Translations under genes and position numbers: made by a program | The notes under the pieces: model-generated | Seen by the model: the letters and a program-made list of their open reading frames with translations, nothing else | Told to the model about the DNA's origin: nothing | The model's database searches: none | Assembly (NCBI GenBank): GCA_038260095.1 | Contig: JBBSOC010000022.1 | Coordinates: 1 to 29,502, forward strand | Origin: QHCE01 sp038260095 | Lineage (GTDB): Bacteria > Actinomycetota > Actinomycetes > Mycobacteriales > QHCE01 | DNA: 29,502 nt | Reading direction: 5' to 3' | Part shown: positions 15,143 to 23,245 of the stretch, one piece after another | How positions within the stretch are numbered: the first letter of the stretch is position 1 | How the letters are laid out: each line of letters starts with the position of its first letter

Positions 15143-16399
15143 CTAAGCTGGGGGAGGGAATGCGCGGGTCAGTGCCACGACTTGCTGCCGGATTCGCGGC
15201 GTAACGTCGTCAGCATCCCCTTTGGCAAGCGCAGTGACGACCTCATCCATCCAACCCGCTACCTGCGCCATGTGCTCTGGAGCCATACCCCGAGTAGTCA
15301 TCGATGGGGTGCCGATCCGCAGGCCAGAGGGGTCAAATGGCTTGCGCGGATCGAAGGGAACTGTGTTGTAGTTAGTCTCGATGCCAGCAGCATCTAGCGC
15401 CTTCGCGGCCGCCTTGCCTGTGACATTTTTAGACGTCAGGTCGATCAAAATTAGGTGATTGTCGGTGCCACCGGAGACGAGCTCGAAGCCGCGTTCAGTG
15501 AGACCCGCCGCCAGCGCCCGCGCATTCGCCACCACATTGTGAGCGTATGTTCGGAACTCCGGCGTGGCCGCTTCCTTCAATGCCACCGCGATGCCGGCAG
15601 TCGTGTGATTGTGCGGGCCCCCCTGCAAACCAGGGAAGACTGCCTTGTCGATTGCCTTGGCATGTTGCTGAGTGCACATGATCATCGCACCTCGTGGACC
15701 CCGGAGCGTCTTGTGCGTGGTCGTAGTGATCACATCCGCATGGCCAACCGGCGACGGGTGCGCGCCACCGGCGATCAAACCAGCAATGTGAGCGATATCT
15801 GCCACAAGTACAGCATCGATCTCGCGCGCGACTTGGGCGAAACCCGCAAAGTCAATCGTGCGCGGAATCGCGGTGCCGCCACAGAAGATCAGCTTAGGGC
15901 GTTCGGTCAGGGCGAGATCGCGAACGTGGTCCATATCTAGCTGACCAGTGTCGTGGCGCACCCCGTACTGCACGGACTTAAACCATGTGCCTGTGGCCGA
16001 AACAGCCCAGCCGTGCGTAAGGTGGCCGCCCATCGGGAGCGACATGCCCATCACAGTCTCACCGGGCCGCAAGAACGCCAGATACACCGCGAGGTTGGCC
16101 GGAGATCCCGAATACGGCTGTACGTTGGCATGATCGGCGCCAAATAGTGCGGTAGCCCGGTTGATGGCTAACTGCTCGATCGGGTCGATGAACTGCTGAC
16201 CTTCGTAGTAGCGCTTTCCCGGATAGCCCTCGGAGTATTTGTTGGTTAGCACAGTACCGGTGGCTTCCAGCACGGCAGCTGAGACGTAATTTTCCGACGG
16301 GATCAGCCGAATTACTTCGTCTTGGCGGCGCTCCTCAGCGCGCACCAGCTCGGCGATGTCCGGGTCGGTCTTCCGCAAGGCGGTATTGGCGTCAGTCAC
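15143..16399 (-). CDS. glyA: Serine hydroxymethyltransferase
   Basis: GlyA converts serine and tetrahydrofolate to glycine and 5,10-methylene-THF, supplying both glycine for PurD and one-carbon units for purines. The PLP-binding Lys lies in ITTTTHKTLRGPRG at about residue 230. Other landmarks are IPSENYVS, YSEGYPGKRYYEG and PYSGSPAN. The frame is open to an ATG at 16420, but GAGGAG lies 9 bases before the GTG at 16399, and starting there gives the usual family length of 418 residues. The gene follows purA after 38 bp on the same strand and may be cotranscribed with it. Confidence 0.95.
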   Translation of the reverse strand: MTDANTALRKTDPDIAELVRAEERRQDEVIRLIPSENYVSAAVLEATGTVLTNKYSEGYPGKRYYEGQQFIDPIEQLAINRATALFGADHANVQPYSGSPANLAVYLAFLRPGETVMGMSLPMGGHLTHGWAVSATGTWFKSVQYGVRHDTGQLDMDHVRDLALTERPKLIFCGGTAIPRTIDFAGFAQVAREIDAVLVADIAHIAGLIAGGAHPSPVGHADVITTTTHKTLRGPRGAMIMCTQQHAKAIDKAVFPGLQGGPHNHTTAGIAVALKEAATPEFRTYAHNVVANARALAAGLTERGFELVSGGTDNHLILIDLTSKNVTGKAAAKALDAAGIETNYNTVPFDPRKPFDPSGLRIGTPSMTTRGMAPEHMAQVAGWMDEVVTALAKGDADDVTPRIRQQVVALTRAFPPPA

Positions 16400-16437
16400 C
16401 TGGGTGCACTCCTCATACATGGGGTAGTAAGCAAACC

Positions 16438-17751
16438 TTACCTAGCCGGAACCCGTTGCTGATCCAGCACAAGATCGTGTAGTACCACATTGTGGTCTCG
16501 ACCCGGTCCGACTCCGATCACGCTGATCCGAGCCCCTGAGAGCTCTTCTAGACGCCGCACGTAGCGCTGCGCGGCTACGGGTAGCTGTTCGAACCGCCGG
16601 GCATTCGAAATGTCTACCCTCCAGCCGGGCAGCTCCTCATACACCGGCACGGCGTGGTGGAATTCCGTCTGGGTCATCGGCACGTCGTCGCAGCGCTTGC
16701 CATCTACCTCGTATCCGACACACACCGGAATGCTGTCTAGCCCGGTGAGTACGTCGAGTTTGGTGAGAAAGAAATCGGTGATGCCGTTCACCCTGGCCGC
16801 GTATCGAGCTATTGGGGCATCAAACCAGCCGCAGCGCCGGTCCCGGCCGGTGGTGACGCCAATCTCACCGCCCGCCTTTCGCAAGAACGCGCCTTTGTCG
16901 TCGAGCAACTCGGTGGGAAAAGGACCCGAACCTACTCGCGTGGTGTATGCCTTCAAAATCCCGATGACCCGACTGATCTGGGTGGGACCGATACCGCTCC
17001 CTACCGCGGCGCCCCCCGCGGTAGGGCTTGACGAAGTAACAAATGGGTACGTGCCGTGATCGACATCAAGCAGCGTGCCCTGAGATCCTTCCAAAAGCAC
17101 GTTCTCGTCACGCTGCAAAGCCTCATTAAGCAGTAGCCGAGTGTCGCAGATGTGGCCGGCGAGCCGCTGGGCGTAACCTGCGTACTCCTCACATACCGCA
17201 TCAGCATCAATCGCTTTGCGGTTGTATACCTTCACCAGCAGCTGATTCTTCTCCCGAAGGGCCACCTCGAGCTTGGCGCGGAAGATGTTGGCATCGAGCA
17301 AGTCGGCTACGCGAATGCCAATCCGAGCAACTTTGTCGCCATACGCTGGACCAATCCCTCGGCCAGTCGTACCGATTCGCGAGCTACCCAGATAGCGCTC
17401 AGTGAGCTTATCTAACGCACGGTGGTAGGGCATGATCAGATGCGCATCTGCGCTCAGCAACAACCGTGAGACATCGACACCGCGCTCGGCGAGGCCATCC
17501 ATCTCGTCCAGGAGCACACCCGGATCAACCACAACGCCGTTGCCGATCACAGGTATACACCCGGGTGTGAGTATTCCCGAGGGAATCAGATGCAGAGCGT
17601 ATTGCTGACCGTCGGGCGTGATGACGGTGTGGCCGGCGTTGTTACCGCCCTGATACCGCACGACATAGCGAACTCGGCCACCGAGAAGGTCGGTGGCCTT
17701 ACCTTTACCTTCGTCGCCCCACTGGGCGCCAATTATCACCAATGCTGGCAC
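16438..17751 (-). CDS. purA: Adenylosuccinate synthetase
   Basis: PurA joins IMP and aspartate with GTP to make adenylosuccinate, the first step from IMP to AMP; PurB completes it. The start at GTG 17751 gives the family N-terminus VPALVIIGAQWGDEGKGK, which contains the P-loop-like GDEGKGK with the catalytic Asp. Further conserved blocks are QGGNNAGHT, IGTTGRGIGPAY, LLEGSQGTLLDVDHGTYPFVTSS and GVTTGRDRRCGW. The frame is open another 57 codons upstream, but that stretch is antisense to the next gene and unlike any family member. No strong ribosome-binding site is seen. Only 18 bp separate its start from the divergent gene. Confidence 0.95.
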   Translation of the reverse strand: MPALVIIGAQWGDEGKGKATDLLGGRVRYVVRYQGGNNAGHTVITPDGQQYALHLIPSGILTPGCIPVIGNGVVVDPGVLLDEMDGLAERGVDVSRLLLSADAHLIMPYHRALDKLTERYLGSSRIGTTGRGIGPAYGDKVARIGIRVADLLDANIFRAKLEVALREKNQLLVKVYNRKAIDADAVCEEYAGYAQRLAGHICDTRLLLNEALQRDENVLLEGSQGTLLDVDHGTYPFVTSSSPTAGGAAVGSGIGPTQISRVIGILKAYTTRVGSGPFPTELLDDKGAFLRKAGGEIGVTTGRDRRCGWFDAPIARYAARVNGITDFFLTKLDVLTGLDSIPVCVGYEVDGKRCDDVPMTQTEFHHAVPVYEELPGWRVDISNARRFEQLPVAAQRYVRRLEELSGARISVIGVGPGRDHNVVLHDLVLDQQRVPAR

Positions 17752-17769
17752 GCCTGAAAGGCTACCCAC

Positions 17770-18669
17770 GTGCATGTTGTTGTTCTGGCCCCGGGCTCGC
17801 ATAACCGAGTGCCGGTGTTGAGCTGCGCTGACGCGTTGCGGGCGTACTCGGTGGTTGAACAGGTCGAGATCCGACCAGCGCAATCCGATGCCGACATCGA
17901 CGCCACGCTGACACTCGCCCACGACGAGAAAGCCCGACTAGTGGTCGCCGGCTCCGATGGTCTCGCCCGCGCGGTGGTACGACGGATGGTGAAAAGAGTG
18001 TTCGGGCCGGGGGGAAAGCCACAGCGCGCCGGCCTGGCGATCGATCGAACGATCCCTGACCTTGTGCCCTTCGCGATACTTCCGCTTGACGCTGACCCCG
18101 GCCTCCCAGATCTGGCCCGCGCTCTACAGCTACCCATGGCCGCGCATGAGGTAGCCGCGGCGGTCGTTACCGGCACGGTGGCGCGCTTCGACTTGTTTCG
18201 CAACGATCGGGGCAGCATCACGCTGCACGGCGCCCTGCTCGGTGGCGCTGTCGCCGGTCATCACGAAACACAGGGTAGGCCGATGGCATGGTGGGCGCGT
18301 ATCGATGTTGACGACGCTGCACTATGTGATCCAGGAGAACCGCTGCTCGCGTGCGCCATCGGAAACGCCGCTGGCTACTCCCAGCTTGGAACGCTGCCAT
18401 TGTTAAGCGCGGCAGACCCAACCGACGGAACGGTTTCCGTCGGTTTAGCAGTGTCGGTGGGTAAAGAAATTCAGGTGCGCAGAGCACACGGCAGAGCGGT
18501 CTCCATACGGTTGTATCCAGCGCCATACGCACGGTCGGTCGAGGGGGCCGCGGACCCCCTGCGAGAGCAACCGAGTGTGCCGTTCACCGATGACGGTGTA
18601 GACGGAGTCCTCCGCCACGCGTGCACGTGGTGGGTGGAACGAGCCGCCTGGGCGCTGTACACGTGGTAA
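17770..18669 (+). CDS. Degenerate diacylglycerol-kinase-like protein
   Basis: The 299-residue product appears related to the DAGK/NAD-kinase catalytic fold. Residues 57-70, LVVAGSDGLARAVV, align with the GGDGTxxEVV motif, and residues 101-121, FAILPLDADPGLPDLARALQLP, align with the lPlGTxNDxARxLgLP motif. In both, key residues differ: the GGDGT Thr is Leu, and GTGND is replaced by DADPGLPD. Enzyme activity is therefore doubtful. The C-terminal half (GNAAGYSQLGTLPLLSAADPTDG) fits the second, beta-rich lobe of such proteins. The GTG start is 18 bp from purA's start; a GTG at 17812 is an alternative. I recall a conserved gene of unknown function in this position beside purA in mycobacteria. Confidence 0.6.
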   Translation: MHVVVLAPGSHNRVPVLSCADALRAYSVVEQVEIRPAQSDADIDATLTLAHDEKARLVVAGSDGLARAVVRRMVKRVFGPGGKPQRAGLAIDRTIPDLVPFAILPLDADPGLPDLARALQLPMAAHEVAAAVVTGTVARFDLFRNDRGSITLHGALLGGAVAGHHETQGRPMAWWARIDVDDAALCDPGEPLLACAIGNAAGYSQLGTLPLLSAADPTDGTVSVGLAVSVGKEIQVRRAHGRAVSIRLYPAPYARSVEGAADPLREQPSVPFTDDGVDGVLRHACTWWVERAAWALYTW

Positions 18670-18687
18670 TGCTGTACACGTGGTAAT
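18654..18687. repeat. Tandem 17-bp duplication across a stop codon
   Basis: GCTGTACACGTGGTAAT occurs twice in direct succession, at 18654-18670 and 18671-18687. The first copy contains the TAA of the kinase-like gene. The exact identity suggests a recent slippage event; because the stop lies in copy one, the protein is unaffected. Confidence 0.85.
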
Positions 18688-18720
18688 AGTGTGCGATACA
18701 GCGCAATCTGGTTCAGTTTA

Positions 18721-18741
18721 AGCCGCTAGGGTGAGGCGGCT
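18721..18741 (+). terminator. Candidate hairpin after the kinase-like gene
   Basis: AGCCGC (18721-18726) can pair with GCGGCT (18736-18741) around a 9-base loop. Alternatively GCCGCTA (18722-18728) pairs with TAGCGGC (18743-18749). It lies between the kinase-like gene and the ParA-like gene and could be a terminator or part of the latter's leader. Confidence 0.35.
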
Positions 18742-18833
18742 ATAGCGGCATAACAGACGAGCCCATCTAAACTCTGGCACAATGACGGTAGGCTCACCGA
18801 AACCGGCCGAAACTCTAGTAGGGGGTGTTATCT

Positions 18834-21281
18834 GTGCAGAACACCAACCGAAACTCTAACCAGCCGGTGGAGTCTGACTCCGAAACCCAAACCGCACCTC
18901 AGCCACAGCCGGCTTGGGCGCCGCCACAAGCTCCAGGAAATGCGTTTTTCGACGATCAACGCACGGTCTTTCAGCGCGTGACGCATGAGGCGCAGACCTC
19001 GCCCGAAGACGACGCCGACGATGTCTTCAGCACACCGCTGGGCGCCGACGACGAGCAAGCAACCCGGCACGTGGATCCGTCGGCGCGTTATGCTGCTGCT
19101 GCCGAAGAGTCGACCAGTTCTGTCGATGACGAGACCACCCGGCTTGCTATCGGAGATTGGAGACTGCCGAATAATTCCGGAGAAGAGCACGCAGAAACCT
19201 TTGGTCCTCCGGGAGCCGCACTGAGCGAACTACACGATGAGGGTCTGGGCGCCACTATGCACGGTAGTCAAGCGTTCGCCTCTTTCCCGGCACAAGAAGA
19301 TGCATCAGATGCACAAGAAACCACCATGCTGCCGCCGGCCGAATCCCAGCAGCAGTCAGCCGCAGGCCAGATTGCCGCCGATGCTGCACTTGCCGCGAAT
19401 GTCAATATGCAGGGACAGCCTGAAGAACCTGACGACGCTCAGGAAACCGCGCTTACACCTCAGCAGGCACAGCAGTATCCCGAGTCATATGACCAGGCCA
19501 CGCAGCAGGTTCCGCCTAATTTGCAAACACAATATCCTGGCGCGAACGAACATTCGGACGACTTTCAGCAACCGCAATCGGCGGAGTTTCCCGCTTACGT
19601 TTCCCCGGAACAGCCGAGCTATTCCGACCACCCTAGCTACGCTGACCAGCCCGGCTATTCCGACCAACAAGCCGACCAACAAGCCCACCAACAAGGTTAC
19701 GTGGCGGGACAGCAAGCGTATCCAGAGCAGCAGCCACAGGTAGATGAGCAAGCTACGTACATGCAGCATCCGTATAGCGAACCGCAACAGGCATTTGAAG
19801 CAGTACAACAGTTCCCGCCAGCCCAGGGCACCGAATACTCCGAATTTCCAGCCGGCTATGCGCCGGAACAGACACCGTTTGATCCCTCGCACGGTGGCGC
19901 TTCGCTGCAGCCCCCGGCTGAATATAACGCCTACCAAGAGCAAACGCAGTACCAGGAATACTCAGGCTATCCACCCGGAGCTCAGCAGCAACCGATCGAG
20001 CCTGGGAGTGGTCAGCAGTATCCGCCGACCCCGCAGCAGCACTACTCGAGCTCATCGGAGTCGCAGTCGCAGCAAGCTGCCGCTCAGTATGCCGAACCAC
20101 AGCCACCACATGCTGACCACTCCTCTTTCTTCGACGCTCAAGCCCAACCCTCAACGGGGCCACCGCAAGAGTTTGAGTTACCTCAGTACACCGAGCCACT
20201 CGCCGAGGCAGCCCAGTTCGGGGCTGCAGAGCTCAATGCTGCGGAACCCAACGGCGCGGAGTTCAACGCCACCGAGTTCAACGCAACGGAGTTCAGCGCA
20301 ACACAGCCGCGCAGCAGCTACGGCGTGCCGCAGAACATACCTGGCCGATTCGTTCCTACTGCCGAGGAGTTTGCGGCGCGACGAGCGCATAAACCACAAA
20401 CACCCGAGGCAACGATGGGGCTGCCTGGGCTAGTGAAGCGGCTCACGTTCGGCATCTTCGCGCCCCCCATGTCGAAGAAAGAGGAAGAGCACCGAGAATT
20501 CATCACTACGGTTCGACGTAACTTCGGTGGCCTACGACAAATCACGGTGGTCAACCCCAAGGGCGGTGCCGGAAAAACCGTTGCAAGCCTCATGACGGCT
20601 ATGACGTTCGGGCAAAACCGCGGTGGTTACGTTCTGGCGTGGGACAACAACGAGACCCAGGGAACCTTGGGGATGCGAGCCCAACCAGACTTCCACTCCC
20701 ACACTGTGCGGGACGTGTTGCAGTCACTAGACACCTTCCTCGGGCCTGGCGGAAAAGTCGGAGACCTGTCCAGCTTCGTCCGCTCCCAAGGCGAGGCGAT
20801 GTTCGATGTGCTGGCCTCAGATGAATCAGCTACGGCCGGTGAGATGCTGACCGCGGCGGCGTTCAAGCATATTCGCGAAGTAGTGAGCCGCTTTTACAAA
20901 CTCATCATTGTGGACACCGGCAACAACGTACGCGCGGAGAACTGGCAGTCCGCGATTGACCAGACCGATCAACTGGTGGTGACCATGTCGGCACGCGGTG
21001 ACTCTGCCGAGACGGCCGCCCGCATGCTCGATCACTTGGAGCAGACCGGTCGCTCCTCACTGGTGCGACACGCGGTTACCGTGGTTTCGATGCCGCCAAG
21101 TAGGCGGGGGCTCGATCTGCCCGCCATCGAACGGCATTTCTTGGCCCGCACGCGTTCTGTGCTGATCGCCCCGTATGAACCGATCATCGACTCTGGTGAA
21201 CCGATCCGTTACGAGAGCATCAGCAACGCCAGCAAAGAGGCGTGGTTGCGCATCGCCAGCAGTGTTGCCGAGGGGCTGTAG
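18834..21281 (+). CDS. ParA/MinD-like ATPase with a 550-residue Gln/Pro-rich N-terminal region (EspI-like architecture)
   Basis: The product has about 815 residues. Residues 1 to about 550 are acidic and Gln/Pro/Tyr-rich with tandem short repeats. The C-terminal 270 residues are a deviant Walker ATPase: NPKGGAGKT (about 574-582) carries the signature Lys of the ParA/MinD class, DNNETQGTLG follows, and LIIVDTGNN is the Walker B strand. This layout resembles mycobacterial EspI and related actinobacterial MinD/ParA-family proteins linked to ESX secretion or polar positioning. No ESX, parB or parS-like partner is visible here. The GTG at 18834 is preferred because AGGGGG lies 8 bases upstream; a GTG at 18825 is also open. 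A hairpin terminator follows the stop. Confidence 0.75.
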   Translation: MQNTNRNSNQPVESDSETQTAPQPQPAWAPPQAPGNAFFDDQRTVFQRVTHEAQTSPEDDADDVFSTPLGADDEQATRHVDPSARYAAAAEESTSSVDDETTRLAIGDWRLPNNSGEEHAETFGPPGAALSELHDEGLGATMHGSQAFASFPAQEDASDAQETTMLPPAESQQQSAAGQIAADAALAANVNMQGQPEEPDDAQETALTPQQAQQYPESYDQATQQVPPNLQTQYPGANEHSDDFQQPQSAEFPAYVSPEQPSYSDHPSYADQPGYSDQQADQQAHQQGYVAGQQAYPEQQPQVDEQATYMQHPYSEPQQAFEAVQQFPPAQGTEYSEFPAGYAPEQTPFDPSHGGASLQPPAEYNAYQEQTQYQEYSGYPPGAQQQPIEPGSGQQYPPTPQQHYSSSSESQSQQAAAQYAEPQPPHADHSSFFDAQAQPSTGPPQEFELPQYTEPLAEAAQFGAAELNAAEPNGAEFNATEFNATEFSATQPRSSYGVPQNIPGRFVPTAEEFAARRAHKPQTPEATMGLPGLVKRLTFGIFAPPMSKKEEEHREFITTVRRNFGGLRQITVVNPKGGAGKTVASLMTAMTFGQNRGGYVLAWDNNETQGTLGMRAQPDFHSHTVRDVLQSLDTFLGPGGKVGDLSSFVRSQGEAMFDVLASDESATAGEMLTAAAFKHIREVVSRFYKLIIVDTGNNVRAENWQSAIDQTDQLVVTMSARGDSAETAARMLDHLEQTGRSSLVRHAVTVVSMPPSRRGLDLPAIERHFLARTRSVLIAPYEPIIDSGEPIRYESISNASKEAWLRIASSVAEGL
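20226..20300 (+). repeat. Five tandem 15-bp coding units in the ParA-like gene
   Basis: Five successive codon quintets encode AELNA, AEPNG, AEFNA, TEFNA and TEFSA. The last three are closest at DNA level. They lie near the end of the disordered N-terminal region, before the ATPase domain. A looser set of DHPSYADQPGYSDQQ-type repeats lies earlier, around 19615-19700. Confidence 0.75.
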
Positions 21282-21285
21282 CTCT

Positions 21286-21308
21286 TCCCGGCAAGTGACT
21301 TGCCGGGA
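21286..21308 (+). terminator. Hairpin terminator after the ParA-like gene
   Basis: TCCCGGCAAG and CTTGCCGGGA form a perfect 10-bp stem with a 3-base loop, beginning 4 bases past the stop codon. No T-run follows. It separates the ATPase gene from the amidase gene. Confidence 0.65.
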
Positions 21309-21407
21309 TAGGCCGACCTTTGCCGATCGTTAGCGGTAAACTGCCCAAAGTCTGCGCTGAGCCCCCCGCATGAGCGCTACGAGAAACGAAAGCTGAGATC
21401 CAAACGT

Positions 21408-22553
21408 ATGCCTACTCGACGACAAATTCTGACCGGTGCAACCGCGGTCACATCCGCAGCACTGCTGGGGCAGGGGTTTCCAGCCATTGCTGAAACGCTG
21501 CGCTCGGCCCCTCCAACCGGCGACTCGACGGCTGAAACTATTCACACTCCGGCCACGCTGGCGCGGCGTATGCGCGTCGGCCGGGCGACGGTACCCGCGG
21601 AGCTACCTATTGAGTACGTTGGCCTGCGGTTCGATGCGCCTGTGGACCGCGCGGGAGCAATCAGGTTTCACAGTAAGAATGGGCCTGGCGCTTGGCAAGC
21701 GTTGCATCTGTCCCACCACGGCCGCGACGGTGCGCCAGACCAACCCGCGACGGAGCTACTGCGTGCCACGCCGAACGCCACTGGGTTTCAGCTTGACCTA
21801 CCTAACGGCGTTTCCGACGCACAGGTGGTCACAATAAACACTACGGCCGGACCGAACCAGAGCCGTTTTGCCGTGCCCTACACCACTCTTCCGGGCTATC
21901 ACAAACCTGCCGGTACCAAGTTCTACACTCGCGCGGGGTGGGGAGCCGACGAGTCCCTCAGGTTTGGCCCGAATGGTGAGAACCTCTTTTCAGATGAGTT
22001 CTACCCGGTACAAGCCCTCACGGTGCATCACACGGCGGTGAGTGTAGATGCAGATCGAAAGGCCGCGGTGCGCGGGATCTACCGATATCAAGCGGTGGAT
22101 GAGAAGTTTGGCGACATTGGCTACCACCTGCTCATCGACCCGGAAGGCAACGTGTATGAGGGGCGCCACTCCGGCGAGGAGCTGTTCCCAATTTTTGACG
22201 GGGTGCCCATTCGGGGATTCAACCCGAAGGCCGTCACCGCGGCTCACGTCCAAGGATTCAATTCCGGCAACATCGGTATCTGTTTGCTCGGCGACTTCAC
22301 CAGCGTCAATCCGACGGCGGCGGCGCTGGAAACTTTAGTGCGCATTCTGACCGCGCTGTGCAAGCTGTGCAGCATCGACCCAACAGCTAACATCACCTAC
22401 GTCAACCCGGCCAACGGCACGACGCGTGCGGCAGTAGCGCTACAACGACACCGCGACTGGGCAGAAACTGAATGCCCCGGTAACATGTTCGCCCAAAACT
22501 TCGACCACATTCGGGACCGGGTTGCCGCTGCGCTGTCTGGCCGACGTATTTAA
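21408..22553 (+). CDS. Tat-exported N-acetylmuramoyl-L-alanine amidase (Amidase_2/PGRP type)
   Basis: This 381-residue cell-wall amidase cleaves the bond between MurNAc and L-Ala of the stem peptide. The N-terminus TRRQILTGATAVTSAALLG fits a twin-arginine signal, with cleavage expected near AIAE. Residues of about 65-165 form a beta-rich domain of unknown role, found before the catalytic domain in several actinobacterial homologues. The catalytic domain starts at FYTRAGWGADE (about 172). Zinc ligands are visible as His207/His208 in LTVHHTA, His348 in QRHRDW and Cys356 in ETECPG, together with the YHLLIDPEGNVYEGR core. The ribosome-binding site is weak. Together with the NlpC/P60 protein it provides wall-remodelling activity in this region. 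Confidence 0.9.
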   Translation: MPTRRQILTGATAVTSAALLGQGFPAIAETLRSAPPTGDSTAETIHTPATLARRMRVGRATVPAELPIEYVGLRFDAPVDRAGAIRFHSKNGPGAWQALHLSHHGRDGAPDQPATELLRATPNATGFQLDLPNGVSDAQVVTINTTAGPNQSRFAVPYTTLPGYHKPAGTKFYTRAGWGADESLRFGPNGENLFSDEFYPVQALTVHHTAVSVDADRKAAVRGIYRYQAVDEKFGDIGYHLLIDPEGNVYEGRHSGEELFPIFDGVPIRGFNPKAVTAAHVQGFNSGNIGICLLGDFTSVNPTAAALETLVRILTALCKLCSIDPTANITYVNPANGTTRAAVALQRHRDWAETECPGNMFAQNFDHIRDRVAAALSGRRI

Positions 22554-22673
22554 GAGCGCTCGCCAATAGGGCATCTGCCAAGGCCGCAGGAGCCGCCGCC
22601 TACGACGAAAGTGGAGCAAGGCGGCTCAGAAACATGTGGAACACCGGCAGGGACCTATTAGCGAGTGCTCTAA
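22551..22673. repeat. Long imperfect inverted-repeat structure, possible MITE or structured RNA
   Basis: Bases 22553-22570 and 22654-22671 pair over 18 positions with two mismatches (one is a G-U pair). Inside them CTGCC/GGCAG (22575-22579, 22646-22650) and GAGCCGCC/GGCGGCTC (22590-22597, 22620-22627) continue the stem, so the whole segment can fold into one long hairpin. TAAGAGCG is directly repeated at 22551 and 22671, and the left copy contains the amidase TAA stop. It lies between two convergent genes. It may be a MITE-like insertion or a bidirectional terminator or small RNA. Confidence 0.5.
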
Positions 22674-22682
22674 GAGCGGGCT

Positions 22683-23117
22683 CTAAATCAGCAGCTCTGC
22701 CGCGGCGGGATCACAGTCAAACAGCAGCTGGGTGCAGCGGGCGGCTTCATCGGTTTCGCTGATGGCGGCCGCGGCTCGGGCCAGTGCGGCGACGCAGCGC
22801 AGAAATCCACGGTTGGGTTCGTGTGACCATGGCACCGGTCCGTGGCCTTTCCAGCCGTTTGCGCGTAGCGCATCCAGGCCACGATGGTAACCGGTACGGG
22901 CGTAGGCGTACGCGGTGATCACGTTGCGGTCGTCTTGGGCCCGCTCGGCAAGTATGGCCCAAAACACGCTTTCGGTGGGGAACTGTGCCGCTGCGTCAAC
23001 GACGCTTACCGTTCCTGACGCAACCTTTCGTAGTGCCTCCTGCACTTCCAGTCGTTCCGGAAGCACCACAGGAGCCGGTGCCGCTAGTAGATTCTTAGCA
23101 GTCTGCATACCACTCAT
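22683..23117 (-). CDS. DUF3151 family protein
   Basis: This protein of about 144 residues belongs to the actinobacterial DUF3151 family. The central block NVITAYAYARTGYHRGLDALR, followed by GWKGHGPVPWSHEPN and RGFLRCVAALARAAAAI, is highly characteristic. It is predicted cytosolic and helical; no function is known. The start is uncertain: GTG 23132, GTG 23123, ATG 23117 and ATG 23108 are all in frame and none has a strong ribosome-binding site. It lies downstream of fba on the same strand, an arrangement I also recall from mycobacteria, which is the only hint of a link. Confidence 0.85.
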   Translation of the reverse strand: MSGMQTAKNLLAAPAPVVLPERLEVQEALRKVASGTVSVVDAAAQFPTESVFWAILAERAQDDRNVITAYAYARTGYHRGLDALRANGWKGHGPVPWSHEPNRGFLRCVAALARAAAAISETDEAARCTQLLFDCDPAAAELLI

Positions 23118-23226
23118 ACTCACATGAACCACCGCGATTACCCCAGCCTTAACCCAGCGATGTGTCCGACGCCACTTGTCGTATGGTGCTTGGCTGCATC
23201 AGATGGGGCCCGACCAGAAGCGCCAA

Positions 23227-23242
23227 GCTAGGGCCACCTAGC
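23227..23242 (-). terminator. Short hairpin after fba
   Basis: GCTAGG and CCTAGC form a 6-bp stem with a 4-base loop, starting 3 bases past the fba stop on the minus strand. A longer GCTTGGC/GCCAAGC pairing (about 23189-23228) overlaps it. No T-run is seen. It would reduce read-through into the DUF3151 gene. Confidence 0.35.
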
Positions 23243-23245
23243 CGC

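Noticed and set aside
18834..21281. Chromosome or plasmid partition locus (parA)
   Set aside because: No parB neighbour and no parS-like palindrome cluster; the long N-terminal region does not fit a segregation ParA.
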